Below, one piece after another: positions 1 to 7,837 of a stretch of DNA of 64,000 nt. Position 1 is the first letter of the stretch. Each line of letters starts with the position of its first letter. The stretch is from Abiotrophia sp938010525 (GTDB lineage Bacteria > Bacillota > Bacilli > Lactobacillales > Aerococcaceae): NCBI RefSeq assembly GCF_938010525.1, contig NZ_CALLVK010000022.1:1-64000 (forward strand), given 5' to 3'. Position numbers and translations under genes: made by a program. The notes below the pieces were generated by a model that was not told where the DNA came from, made no database searches, and worked only from the letters and a program-made list of their open reading frames with translations.

Positions 1-360
1 TACTGTATTTCCTTTACCATCAAATTCATGAATCTGAAATCCCTTTTTGTCTATTTTTTCCTTTTCATCTTCAAACTTCCTCTTTTGTATATTAAATAAA
101 TCCGAGTAATCTTCTCTCTCATTTCCATTAATATATGCTTTCACTTGATGCCTCGACAACACTTGACCGTCATTGCCAATAATATCAAAATCCTCAGCAT
201 TCTCATATCTTATAGCATAATCTTCAAAATTTTCTATTTCATTTTCAATGCACCATCGTAATTGTCTTAGCGCAACTAAAAAACCAACTTTCCCTTGATG
301 GATATAACCGCTCCAACTAGATGTTGCATTTCTATTCTGATCAACATTTGAACTCGCCAT
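1..360 (-). CDS. Partial protein, probable ABC-three-component-type defence protein (N-terminus)
   Basis: The first 120 codons are visible; the gene continues past the left edge. It starts at ATG 360 after a clear AGGAGG site, behind a good promoter. The N-terminal stretch SSWSGYIHQGKVGFLVAL, followed by acidic segments with EDFDII and LSRHQVKAY, resembles the nuclease-like N-terminal region of proteins in ABC-three-component and related anti-phage systems; the conserved Gln in YIHQGK and the later D...QVK would fit a PD-(D/E)xK-like fold. That assignment is from memory of the family, not from a search. The gene is very AT-rich compared with rpsI beside it, which suggests horizontal acquisition. 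Function is inferred and could be wrong; the partial open frame itself is secure. Confidence 0.6.
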   Translation of the reverse strand, partial: MASSNVDQNRNATSSWSGYIHQGKVGFLVALRQLRWCIENEIENFEDYAIRYENAEDFDIIGNDGQVLSRHQVKAYINGNEREDYSDLFNIQKRKFEDEKEKIDKKGFQIHEFDGKGNTV

Positions 361-422
361 TTAACCTCCTTATGTATACACATTTAAATAACATTAATAC
401 CCGAAATCACATAGTTAACATT

Positions 423-451
423 ATTATATAATTTATCAAACAACCCGTCAA
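423..451 (-). promoter_or_regulatory. Promoter of the left-edge gene
   Basis: On the minus strand a -35 TTGACG (446-451) and a -10 TATAAT (423-428) are separated by exactly 17 bp, about 60 bp upstream of the ATG at 360. Confidence 0.65.
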
Positions 452-921
452 CTCAATATCCACACACTATAACACTTACCAAGTATGTACTCTTCATCAA
501 AAAAAATTTTCCCCTTGATACATTCTTCTTGTATCATTTATTCCAGAATTTTATTCATCACATATTATTCGATGTATGATAATTATCAATAGTAGTATTG
601 ATATTCTTGTAGCATCATACTAACTAACTTGAAGAATATTAGAACCTACAAAAAATAGTCAAATAAACTGCTAAATCTGAACACTCTTCAAATAGAATAA
701 TTTCATCATTTATCTCAGTAGTAAATCTAAATGATAAACTTGCTAATTGATATTTATCGGCTTCTATCAATAGAATAACTAGTAAATCATACAAATAAAG
801 CATTAATTGAAGACGCTCTTAAAAACTCCATTTTTATATAAAATATTCTATAAAACTCAGCACTGATTTTAAATTTACAAAAATTTCTCTAAAAAATAAG
901 GTTAACTTTTTCAAAAAACAT
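452..921. other. AT-rich intergenic DNA
   Basis: About 470 bp without a convincing gene. Open frames here are AT-rich, lack ribosome-binding sites, or run into rpsI in the wrong frame. A small dyad, ATCAATA-GTAG-TATTGAT, lies at 585-602 and could be an operator. The base composition matches the left-edge gene and not the ribosomal protein genes. Confidence 0.5.
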
Positions 922-957
922 AAAAAAGCACCCACGAGGTAAACTCTTGAGTGCTTT
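922..957 (-). terminator. Terminator after rpsI
   Basis: On the minus strand the arm AAAGCAC (951-957) pairs with GTGCTTT (925-931), and a T-run follows. Confidence 0.75.
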
Positions 958-981
958 GAAACGTTGATATAATCGTATTGA

Positions 982-1374
982 TTAACGTTTTGAGAATTGG
1001 CTAGCTTTACGAGCTTTCTTAAGACCTGGTTTCTTACGTTCAACCATACGTGGGTCACGGGTCAAGAGACCTGCAGCCTTCAGAGCTGGACGGAAGTCAG
1101 GATCAACAGTTAAGAGCGCACGTGCGATACCGTGACGGATTGCACCGGATTGGCCGTTGAAGCCACCACCGTTAGCGTTCACCAATACATCGTATTGACC
1201 GAGAGTTTCAGTCACTGCGAATGGTTGTTTGATTACTTCGTGTAAGTGAGGGAATGGAATGTATTCTTCCAATGTACGACCATTGACAGTGAATACACCA
1301 GTTCCGGGCACTAAACGTACACGAGCAACAGAGTTTTTACGACGACCTGTACCTAAGTATTGTGCTTTAGACAA
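982..1374 (-). CDS. rpsI: 30S ribosomal protein S9
   Basis: A 130-residue protein, normal length for S9 (uS9), part of the small-subunit head; its C-terminal tail reaches the P-site tRNA. The sequence shows the family hallmarks: an early YLGTGRRKNSVARVRL segment, the central NGGGFNGQSGAIRHGIARAL and the basic tail ending QFSKR. The start is a TTG codon, 8 bp after GGAGGG. It lies 13 bp downstream of rplM and shares its promoter; a terminator follows directly. No anomalies apart from the TTG start. Confidence 0.98.
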   Translation of the reverse strand: MSKAQYLGTGRRKNSVARVRLVPGTGVFTVNGRTLEEYIPFPHLHEVIKQPFAVTETLGQYDVLVNANGGGFNGQSGAIRHGIARALLTVDPDFRPALKAAGLLTRDPRMVERKKPGLKKARKASQFSKR

Positions 1375-1387
1375 TGTGGTTCCCTCC

Positions 1388-1831
1388 TTAAATTAATGAT
1401 TGGATGTCCAATGCTTGAGGTTGTTGAGCAGCATGGTTGTGCTCAGCACCAGCGTAGACATGTAATTTAGTGAATTGACGACGACCTAAGCGGTTGCTTG
1501 GTAACATCCCTTTGATAGATTGTTCTACCAAACGAACTGGGTTCTTTTCACGCAATTCACCAGCAGTGATTTGTTTCAAACCACCTGGGTGGCCAGTGTG
1601 ACGGTAGTAGATCTTGTCGGTTGCTTTCTTACCGGTCAAGGCTACCTTATCAGCATTGACGATTACGACAAAGTCACCCGTGTCAACGTGAGGGGTGTAA
1701 GTCGGTTTGTTTTTACCACGTAAAATTGATGCCACTACAGCAGACAAACGACCCAATGGGACATCTGTTGCGTCTACAAGCACCCAGTTACGTTCAACTT
1801 CGTTTTTCTTAGCCATGTATGTTGTACGCAC
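1388..1831 (-). CDS. rplM: 50S ribosomal protein L13
   Basis: A 147-residue L13 (uL13), an early-assembling large-subunit protein. I place the start at GTG 1831 (VRTTYMAKKNEVERNW), 7 nt or so after GGAGG. An upstream TTG at 1846 overlaps the ribosome-binding site itself and is unlikely. Conserved features include WVLVDATDVPLGRLSA, the NADKVALTGKK segment and the GMLPSNRLGR motif. It is the first gene of the rplM-rpsI transcript and is preceded by an RNA structure that looks like the L13 autoregulatory leader. Confidence 0.97.
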   Translation of the reverse strand: MRTTYMAKKNEVERNWVLVDATDVPLGRLSAVVASILRGKNKPTYTPHVDTGDFVVIVNADKVALTGKKATDKIYYRHTGHPGGLKQITAGELREKNPVRLVEQSIKGMLPSNRLGRRQFTKLHVYAGAEHNHAAQQPQALDIQSLI

Positions 1832-1855
1832 GATAGTTTCCTCCAATATAAATCT

Positions 1856-1911
1856 AGTTGTTTGACATTACTATTGAGTTTCCGGGGCTCATAGTGGGGC
1901 AAACAATACCG
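1856..1911 (-). ncRNA. L13 leader (ribosomal protein autoregulatory RNA)
   Basis: Between the rplM promoter and its start, the minus-strand RNA can form two nested helices: TTGTTTG (1900-1906) with CAAACAA (1858-1864), enclosing ACTATGAG pairing with CTCAATAGT around a CCCCGGAAA loop. Position and architecture fit the Firmicute L13 leader family, in which L13 represses its own operon. The pairing is read directly; family membership is from memory. Confidence 0.65.
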
Positions 1912-1917
1912 TTATCC

Positions 1918-1946
1918 ATATTAACGTGATTTGCCTCAAAAGTCAA
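1918..1946 (-). promoter_or_regulatory. rplM-rpsI promoter
   Basis: On the minus strand TTGACT (1941-1946), 17 bp, TAATAT (1918-1923). This puts the transcript start near 1911, just before the L13 leader. Confidence 0.8.
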
Positions 1947-2070
1947 TAGTATTTGCCAAATTCCTCCCCCAAAAAAGATTACAAACGCATAACAGCGAAA
2001 AAGTGGACTTAACCCCGTCCTTACGGTAAAGTAAAGGGGACTTGAAACACGTTTTATAAGGAGAATTCAC

Positions 2071-3447
2071 ATGACACATCCTAGCTTCGACGTCCTCGTG
2101 GTCGGTGCCGGTTCCAGTGGCCTTATGGCCGCCATTAATGCCGCCAGCCAAGGGGCTCGCGTCCTCCTCCTGGAGAAGAATAAGCGACCTGGCCGCAAGC
2201 TCCTGCTATCAGGTGGCGGGCGCTGTAACGTCACCAACCGTACTAGCCGCCAGGACCTGATTGCCCACATTCCCGGCAACGGTAAATTCCTCTACTCGGC
2301 TCTCAATCAATTCGACCAAGATGACATTATCGACTTCTTCCAGTCCCGGGGCGTCGCCCTCAAGGAAGAGGACCACGGCCGTATGTTTCCGGTGACTAAT
2401 TCGGCCCGGACCATTCTGGATACCTTGCTGGCTGAGCTTGAAGCACTAGATGTCACTATCTGGTATGAAGCGCCCGTTGAGCGCTTGCTCCTGGACCGGG
2501 AAGCCGGTCGGGTGCGTGGTGTCCTACTGGCTAGTGGCCGAGAGGTACTGGCGCCCACGGTGGTGCTAGCCGTGGGTGGTCGCGCCTATCCTAAGACCGG
2601 GGCCACCGGCGATGGCTACGCCTGGGCTCGGGCTGCCGGCCACACCATCGAGCGCCTTTATGCCACCGAAGCCCCGCTCTTGAGTCAGGATGGCTTCATT
2701 GTAGACAAATCCCTACAAGGCGTCTCCCTGCGTGACGTGGCGGTGTCAGTCTGGGATGCGGCGGGAGCTAGTGGTCAGGCAAACGGAAAACGCCAGCCAA
2801 ATAAAACTAGCCCGGCCCAAACAGCCGAAAACACGCCTGCCAAACAAGCTAGCGCCCCCACCAAGGCCATCGTCACCCACCAAATGGACATGATTTTCAC
2901 CCATTTCGGCTTTTCTGGCCCTGCCATCCTACGTTGTTCTGGCCATGTCAACCAGTGGCTCTTTGCCCATCCAGAGGCGGAATCTTGCCTGCTAACAGTC
3001 AACTTCCAACCTAACCTGACCCAGGCTGAACTAAGCGCCCAAGCTGAGGCCGGCCGCGATAAGCAGCTGCTTACCTTGCTCAAGCAGTGGGTGCCCGAGC
3101 GCCTGGCTTTGGTCCTCTGCCAGCAATTAGGAGTGGCGCCAGAGACAGCCTTCAAGCAGCTGACCCACGCCCAGGTCGCCCAACTCTGGCAGCTGATAAC
3201 GGCCTTTCCACTAAGCGCGACCGGCTCTCAACCTCTGGAAAAGGGCTTCGTGACTGGGGGCGGCGTCTCCACCAAGGAAGTCAATCCTAAGACTATGGAG
3301 TCCAAGCTGACTCAAGGCCTCTTCTTCTGCGGCGAGTTTCTGGACATTAACGGCTACACCGGTGGCTACAACATCACCGCCGCCTTTGTGACCGGCACCA
3401 TCGCCGGCCAATACGCCGCCTGGAAAAGCTTCGAGCTACAAGGCTGA
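2071..3447 (+). CDS. NAD(P)/FAD-dependent oxidoreductase, BaiN/HI0933 (YhiN) family
   Basis: A 458-residue cytoplasmic flavoprotein. The N-terminus carries a Rossmann dinucleotide-binding site (VLVVGAGSSGLMAAINAA, residues about 9-26), followed by LLLEKNKRPGRKLLLSGGGRCNVTN, diagnostic of the HI0933/BaiN family. The C-terminus has FVTGGGVSTKEVNP and GLFFCGEFLDINGYTGGYN, the second FAD-binding signature. Substrate is unknown for most members. A low-complexity insert rich in Ala, Gln, Lys and Thr (about residues 234-265) is atypical and looks like a surface loop expansion. It starts after AAGGAG and is convergent with pstS across a shared bidirectional terminator. It has no operon partner. Confidence 0.92.
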   Translation: MTHPSFDVLVVGAGSSGLMAAINAASQGARVLLLEKNKRPGRKLLLSGGGRCNVTNRTSRQDLIAHIPGNGKFLYSALNQFDQDDIIDFFQSRGVALKEEDHGRMFPVTNSARTILDTLLAELEALDVTIWYEAPVERLLLDREAGRVRGVLLASGREVLAPTVVLAVGGRAYPKTGATGDGYAWARAAGHTIERLYATEAPLLSQDGFIVDKSLQGVSLRDVAVSVWDAAGASGQANGKRQPNKTSPAQTAENTPAKQASAPTKAIVTHQMDMIFTHFGFSGPAILRCSGHVNQWLFAHPEAESCLLTVNFQPNLTQAELSAQAEAGRDKQLLTLLKQWVPERLALVLCQQLGVAPETAFKQLTHAQVAQLWQLITAFPLSATGSQPLEKGFVTGGGVSTKEVNPKTMESKLTQGLFFCGEFLDINGYTGGYNITAAFVTGTIAGQYAAWKSFELQG

Positions 3448-3468
3448 TTATTTAAAAGCCCTCCTGCC

Positions 3469-3506
3469 GAGCTAGTGGTCCACTCCAAAAAGTGGGCCAC
3501 TGGCTC
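3469..3506. repeat. 38-bp palindromic repeat, copy A1
   Basis: GAGCTAGTGGTCCACTC, a short loop, then AGTGGGCCACTGGCTC form a near-perfect hairpin. The same element recurs at 3551-3586, 61005-61042 and 61086-61123. It lies downstream of the flavoprotein gene and has no T-run, so it is not a plain terminator. Confidence 0.8.
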
Positions 3507-3550
3507 ATAGCTTCCCTCCCTATTTGCGCCCTTTTCCGCAGCTTCTGCCC

Positions 3551-3586
3551 CAGCCAGTGGTCCACTCCAAAGAGTGGACCACTGGC
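3551..3586. repeat. 38-bp palindromic repeat, copy A2
   Basis: Second copy, starting 82 bp after A1, with the core CAGTGGTCCACTC/GAGTGGACCACTG. The spacer between A1 and A2 resembles the spacer between the copies at 61 kb, so the repeating unit is longer than the palindrome. Confidence 0.8.
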
Positions 3587-3591
3587 GCACC

Positions 3592-3627
3592 AAAAAGCGG
3601 CTAGGATACAATCCTAGCCGCTTTTTA
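3592..3627. terminator. Bidirectional terminator between the flavoprotein gene and pstS
   Basis: A perfect stem AAAAAGCGGCTAGGAT/ATCCTAGCCGCTTTTT with A and T runs on both sides. It serves both converging transcripts. Confidence 0.85.
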
Positions 3628-3629
3628 TC

Positions 3630-4544
3630 TTACCAATGAGTTTTCTGACCGCTGAAAATGGCTTGTAATTCAGTCAGTGTCAGGTTTTTCAGCTGACTCT
3701 GAGCCGGGTTGACCACCACCACGATGCCATCTAAGGCAAAGGTGGCGTGCCCGACTTGGCTAGCCTCGCTAGTCGTCAGCTCCCGCGACAGCATACCGAT
3801 ATCGGCGGTGCCATCTAAGGCCGCCGTGAAGCCGGCCGTCGACCCGTTAGAGGTCACATTGATTTTCACACCAGGATTGAGCTTCTCATAACGCTCGGCT
3901 AGCTTTTCAATGACCGGCGTCAAGGAAGTTGAGCCAACTAAGCTCAGCTGGCCCTTGTAGCCATCCGAACTGTAGTCATAGGCGCCCGCCGCCTGATCCT
4001 GCCAAGTCGCCTTGCTGCCGGGACTAATATAGCCGGCGCTTTCTACTATGGCCTGCCCCTCCTTCGAGAAGACGAAGGACATGAAGTCTTGGCCCAAACC
4101 ACTTAGCCCATCCTCTTTCCAGGCCAGGTTAAAGGGCCGGGCCAGGGGATAGCTGCCGTCACGCACTGCCTCAGCGCTGACCGCCACCCCATCCAAGCTC
4201 AGGGCCTGGATGCTGTCATTGAGGGAGCCAAAGGAAATATAGCCAATAGCAGCCGGGTTGCCGGCCACCACCTGGAGGACGCCGCCCGTCGTATTGAGGA
4301 CGTCGGCTTCCACGGTGATATTGTCGTCACCTTGGGCATCCTGGACTTTGGCCAATTCCACAAAGGCCTGGCGCGTCCCAGACCCCGCTTCCCGGCTGAC
4401 CACAATAATGGGCTGGCCGCTGACCGAGCTAGCAGCAGCTGCCTCCAAGCCAAATGACCCAAGGGCGCTCGCTACAAGCCCAGTCACTAGAGTCGCCAGC
4501 GCCCACTTAAGGCGCCGGCTCTCCCATTTTTTTTGCATAAACAT
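3630..4544 (-). CDS. pstS: Phosphate ABC transporter substrate-binding protein, lobes in permuted order
   Basis: A 304-residue phosphate-binding protein, last gene of the pst operon. A signal peptide (KKWESRRLKW basic region, hydrophobic stretch, cleavage near EAAAA-SS) lacks a lipobox Cys. The order of conserved blocks is reversed from classical PstS. The segment IIVVSREAGSGTRQAF and the IQALSLDGV region, normally in the second half, come first. GSTSLTPVIEKLAERY, DIGMLSREL and LQAIFSGQKTHW, normally in the first half, come last. Both phosphate-binding SGTR and STS elements are present, so it should be functional. I recall similar permuted homologues in clostridia. The first ATG is used because it lies 10 bp after AGGAGG. 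Confidence 0.88.
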   Translation of the reverse strand: MFMQKKWESRRLKWALATLVTGLVASALGSFGLEAAAASSVSGQPIIVVSREAGSGTRQAFVELAKVQDAQGDDNITVEADVLNTTGGVLQVVAGNPAAIGYISFGSLNDSIQALSLDGVAVSAEAVRDGSYPLARPFNLAWKEDGLSGLGQDFMSFVFSKEGQAIVESAGYISPGSKATWQDQAAGAYDYSSDGYKGQLSLVGSTSLTPVIEKLAERYEKLNPGVKINVTSNGSTAGFTAALDGTADIGMLSRELTTSEASQVGHATFALDGIVVVVNPAQSQLKNLTLTELQAIFSGQKTHW

Positions 4545-4558
4545 GATCTACTAGCCTC

Positions 4559-5215
4559 CTAGTTGAGCTCGACGATTTCGCCCGTATTGAGGAAGACTAC
4601 CCGCTCGCAAATGTTGGTTACGTAGTCGCCAATCCGCTCTAAGCTGCCGGCCACGCCCAAATAATCAATTCCTGCTGGAATCAACTCCCGTTTACGCTCC
4701 ATGCGCTCAGCCGTATCGCGGTAGACCGCCTCCAGCAATTCATCAATTTCCTCGTCCATGAGAGCCACCTTACGGGCCTTCTTAGCGTCACGACTAATAT
4801 AGCTGTCTAAGGCGTCTGCAATCATCTTCTCGGCCACTTGCGCCATGCGGGCTAGGTAGCCCTTAACCGTCTGGCTTTCTTCATCGTGATCTTGATTGCG
4901 CAGGGCAATAGTCCCGATGGAAACTGCATGGTCAGCAATCCGTTCCAGGTCGATGCTGACATGGAGAACGGCGAAGAGCATACGCAAGTCTTGGGCTACG
5001 GGTTGCTGCAAAGCAATAATCTTGTGAGTATCTTTTTCGATTTCAGCCGTTGTCGCGTTGATTCTCAGGTCATCACTGAAGACTTCGTGGGCCAACTCGG
5101 TGTCACTTTCGATATAGGCCTTGATGGCCTTGTTTACTGAGGTTTCAGCCGCCTTCCCCAAGTCTAAGAGCTTGTTGTGTAAGGCTTCTAATTCTTGAAC
5201 ATAGTTATTACGCAT
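4559..5215 (-). CDS. phoU: Phosphate signalling complex protein PhoU
   Basis: A 218-residue cytoplasmic protein of two tandem three-helix PhoU repeats. Acidic metal-binding motifs are visible as DLRMLFAVLHVSIDLERIADHA in the first half and GSLERIGDYVTNICE in the second. PhoU links the Pst transporter to the phosphate sensor kinase and keeps the Pho response off under phosphate sufficiency. It lies between pstB (19 bp upstream) and pstS in one operon. The length is normal and the start follows AGGAGG. Confidence 0.96.
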   Translation of the reverse strand: MRNNYVQELEALHNKLLDLGKAAETSVNKAIKAYIESDTELAHEVFSDDLRINATTAEIEKDTHKIIALQQPVAQDLRMLFAVLHVSIDLERIADHAVSIGTIALRNQDHDEESQTVKGYLARMAQVAEKMIADALDSYISRDAKKARKVALMDEEIDELLEAVYRDTAERMERKRELIPAGIDYLGVAGSLERIGDYVTNICERVVFLNTGEIVELN

Positions 5216-5234
5216 AGGTCATACCTCCTCTAGA

Positions 5235-5996
5235 TTAGCCGAAGCGGCCTGAGATGTAGTCATTGGTCCGTTGATCGTGTGGATCGGTAAAGATTTGGGC
5301 CGTGTCGCCAAATTCCACTACTTCCCCTGATAGGAAGAAGGCCGTCTTGTCCGAAATGCGGGCCGCCTGTTGCATGTTGTGGGTGACAATCACGATGGCG
5401 TAGCGGTCCTTGAGTTCCTGAATCAAGTCTTCAATCTTGTTGGTCGAAATAGGGTCCAGGGCTGAAGTTGGCTCGTCCATAAGTAGGACTTCAGGGTCGT
5501 TAGCGATGGCTCTGGCAATACAAATCCGTTGTTGTTGCCCCCCTGATAATTCAGTGGCATTGGAATGCAGCTTGTCCTTGACCATATCCCAGATAGCCGC
5601 CCCCTTAAGGCTGTTCTCGACGATTTCATCCAGGACTTGGCTGTCCTTAATACCGTGCGTACGTGGCCCGTAAGCGATATTGTCATAGATGGACTTAGGG
5701 AAAGGGTTGGGTTGCTGGAAGACCATGCCTACTTGCTTACGCAGTTGGGTGACATCATAGTTCTTACTATAGATATTCTTACCGTCCAGCTCAATCAGCC
5801 CTTCTACGCGGGCGCTAGGCACCAAGTCCTGCATGCGGTTAAGGGTCTTAAGAAAGGTAGACTTACCGCAACCTGATGGCCCGATAAAGCTAGTCACGAC
5901 CTTGTCTTCCAGTTGCATATTGACGTTTTTGAGGGCATGAAAATCTCCATAATAGAGATTGAGATTGGTAACATTAAACTTGTATGGCTGAGTCAT
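5235..5996 (-). CDS. pstB: Phosphate ABC transporter ATP-binding protein
   Basis: A 253-residue ABC ATPase that drives PstCA. It has a Walker A GPSGCGKST (about residues 39-47), the Q-loop VGMVFQQPNPFPKSIYDN characteristic of PstB, the signature LSGGQQQRICIARAIA, Walker B VLLMDEPTSALDP and the H-loop VTHNMQQAAR. It begins 1 bp after pstA ends, consistent with translational coupling. Confidence 0.98.
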   Translation of the reverse strand: MTQPYKFNVTNLNLYYGDFHALKNVNMQLEDKVVTSFIGPSGCGKSTFLKTLNRMQDLVPSARVEGLIELDGKNIYSKNYDVTQLRKQVGMVFQQPNPFPKSIYDNIAYGPRTHGIKDSQVLDEIVENSLKGAAIWDMVKDKLHSNATELSGGQQQRICIARAIANDPEVLLMDEPTSALDPISTNKIEDLIQELKDRYAIVIVTHNMQQAARISDKTAFFLSGEVVEFGDTAQIFTDPHDQRTNDYISGRFG

Positions 5997-5997
5997 C

Positions 5998-6816
5998 TTA
6001 ATTTCCTCCTCGGCTTAAGCGACGCCCAATATAGCTCGATAAGCCGTTAATTGCTAGTACTAAGAGAATAATGACGGTCCCGGTCGCGTAGGCTTCCTTA
6101 AGGTGAAGCCCTTCTGACGAGAGCACGTACATGTGTAGGGACAGGGTCCGAGAACTGGACATGAGGCTAGAAGGTAGGCCGGTCGCCGACCCCAGGGTAA
6201 AGAGCAAGGCGGCCGTTTCCCCGACAATCCGCCCGATGGCCAGAATGACCCCTTGCAGGATGGCTGGCATAGCCACAGGCAGGACGACGGTGAAAATGGT
6301 CCGTAATTTGCCGGCACCTAGGGCCAAACTCCCCATACGCAGGGAATTATCGACCTGGAGCAGACCTTCTTCCGTCGCTGAAATAATGATGGGCAGGACC
6401 ATAATGACAATGGTTAGAATCCCGGCCAAGAGCGAAAACTGGAAGCGCAGGTAGATAACGAAGAAGAGCATCCCGAACAAGCCATAAACAATGGACGGCA
6501 CGGCAGCCAAGGTGTCCGTAGCCAGACGAATGACTTTGACTACGCGTGATTTGCGGTCAGCGTACTCTACTAGGTAAAAGCCGGTAAAGACACCAATGGG
6601 GGTGGCAATAGCTAGCGACAGACCGACCGTAATCAAGGTCGAAATTAAAGCGGGCGTCAAGGACAGGTTGTCCGTCGTGTAGTCCCAGGCGAAGAGGCTA
6701 GGCGTTAAGGCCCCAAGCCCGTTCCAGACAATAAAACCTACAATGAAGGCTAACATGCCCAAGGTGAAGGCAGCCGAAGCATAGATCAGCCACTTAACCC
6801 AAGTAAGCTTAGACAT
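5998..6816 (-). CDS. pstA: Phosphate ABC transporter permease PstA
   Basis: A 272-residue inner-membrane permease with about six membrane segments, the first at residues 14-34. The EAA-type loop that contacts PstB is visible as MGSLALGAGKLRTIFTVVLPVAMPAI. Its ATG overlaps the TAA of pstC (TAATG), so the two permeases are translationally coupled. PstA and PstC form the transmembrane channel for phosphate import. Confidence 0.97.
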   Translation of the reverse strand: MSKLTWVKWLIYASAAFTLGMLAFIVGFIVWNGLGALTPSLFAWDYTTDNLSLTPALISTLITVGLSLAIATPIGVFTGFYLVEYADRKSRVVKVIRLATDTLAAVPSIVYGLFGMLFFVIYLRFQFSLLAGILTIVIMVLPIIISATEEGLLQVDNSLRMGSLALGAGKLRTIFTVVLPVAMPAILQGVILAIGRIVGETAALLFTLGSATGLPSSLMSSSRTLSLHMYVLSSEGLHLKEAYATGTVIILLVLAINGLSSYIGRRLSRGGN

Positions 6817-7676
6817 TAGCGTTTACCCCCTTTGTTTTTAACCCGGGTGAAGAAGAGGTTAATAATCAGAATGAAGACGAAGAGGACCACGGCTGTGGCG
6901 ATTAAGGCTTCCCGGTGCTGGCCGGTTGCATAGGCCATCTCCATGACGATGTTGGTTGTCAGGGTCCGAACCCCTTGGTTGAGTTCTGTAGGAATACGTG
7001 GTTGGTTCCCCGCCACTAGGATAACGGCCATGGTTTCCCCGATAGCCCGGCCAATCCCTAGGATAATGGCTGACAAAATGCCGTTTTTAGCAGCTGGTAC
7101 CACGACCGTCAGGATGGCCCGCTCGTGGGTGGTTCCTAGGCCGATGGCCCCTTGATAATAGGACTTAGGGACATTACGAATGGCTGATTCCGATAACCCG
7201 ATAATAGTCGGCAGGATCATAATGCCTAGCAGGAGCGAGGCTGTCACCATGTTCATGCCCGACCGGCCCATAATCCGGAAGAAAGGCACGAAGATTTGGA
7301 GGGCGAAGAAGCCATAGACAATGGAAGGGATGGCCGCCATCAAGTTAATGGCCGACTTGGCATAGCGGTAGTAACGCTCTGGACAATAGAAGACCATGTA
7401 GACGGCCGTCAGCACCCCAATAGGCACCCCTATCAGGATGGCGCCCCCTGTGACAATCAGGGATCCGACAATCATGGGCAGAATGCCAAACTCAGGCTGA
7501 CTGGCCGTTGGCCGCCAGTTGGTCCCGGTCAGGAATTCCCAGACTCCCTGTCGCAGAATGAAGGGCAGACCGCCGGAGAAGATAAAGTAAAAAATCAGGA
7601 TAATAGATAAGACCGAGATCAAAGCCGAGATCAAGAAGACATACTTCATGACGGTCTCACGTACATCACGTTTCAT
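6816..7676 (-). CDS. pstC: Phosphate ABC transporter permease PstC
   Basis: A 286-residue permease, partner of PstA and first gene of this operon. Membrane segments are evident from residue 10 onward, and the coupling loop reads QGAIGLGTTHERAILTVVVPAAKNGI. In most Firmicutes pstS precedes pstC; here pstC leads and pstS is last. The start at 7676 follows a GGAGTT-like site. Confidence 0.97.
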   Translation of the reverse strand: MKRDVRETVMKYVFLISALISVLSIILIFYFIFSGGLPFILRQGVWEFLTGTNWRPTASQPEFGILPMIVGSLIVTGGAILIGVPIGVLTAVYMVFYCPERYYRYAKSAINLMAAIPSIVYGFFALQIFVPFFRIMGRSGMNMVTASLLLGIMILPTIIGLSESAIRNVPKSYYQGAIGLGTTHERAILTVVVPAAKNGILSAIILGIGRAIGETMAVILVAGNQPRIPTELNQGVRTLTTNIVMEMAYATGQHREALIATAVVLFVFILIINLFFTRVKNKGGKR

Positions 7677-7737
7677 AGTGGTAACTCCTATAGTATTAAT
7701 TCAAATATGCGAGGTCTAGACATGCTAACCCTTCTCC

Positions 7738-7743
7738 ATTATA
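7738..7743 (-). promoter_or_regulatory. pst operon -10 element
   Basis: A minus-strand TATAAT about 60 bp upstream of pstC with no good -35 at 17 bp, as expected for an activator-dependent (for example PhoP-dependent) promoter. Upstream of it, TTGTGCT/AGCACAA at 7783-7802 forms an inverted repeat that might be an operator. I could not identify canonical Pho boxes. Confidence 0.45.
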
Positions 7744-7803
7744 CACAAACTTGCGCTAGCTTGCCTAGCGGGACGAAGCAAGTTGTGCTTAAGTCAGCAC
7801 AAG

Positions 7804-7834
7804 AAAAGGACCAGAAGTTACCTTCTGGTCCTTT
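7804..7834 (-). terminator. Terminator after the polysaccharide deacetylase gene
   Basis: Minus-strand stem AAAGGACCAGAAG / CTTCTGGTCCTTT with a GTAA loop, followed by a T-rich tract. Confidence 0.85.
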
Positions 7835-7837
7835 GGC

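Noticed and set aside
834..1058. 74-residue minus-strand open frame over the rpsI terminator region
   Set aside because: It overlaps the end of rpsI in another frame, contains the terminator hairpin, and is AT-rich with no ribosome-binding site.
3469..3586. Palindrome pair as a CRISPR remnant
   Set aside because: The repeat is a perfect hairpin with similar spacers at two sites; CRISPR spacers would be unique, and no cas genes are present.
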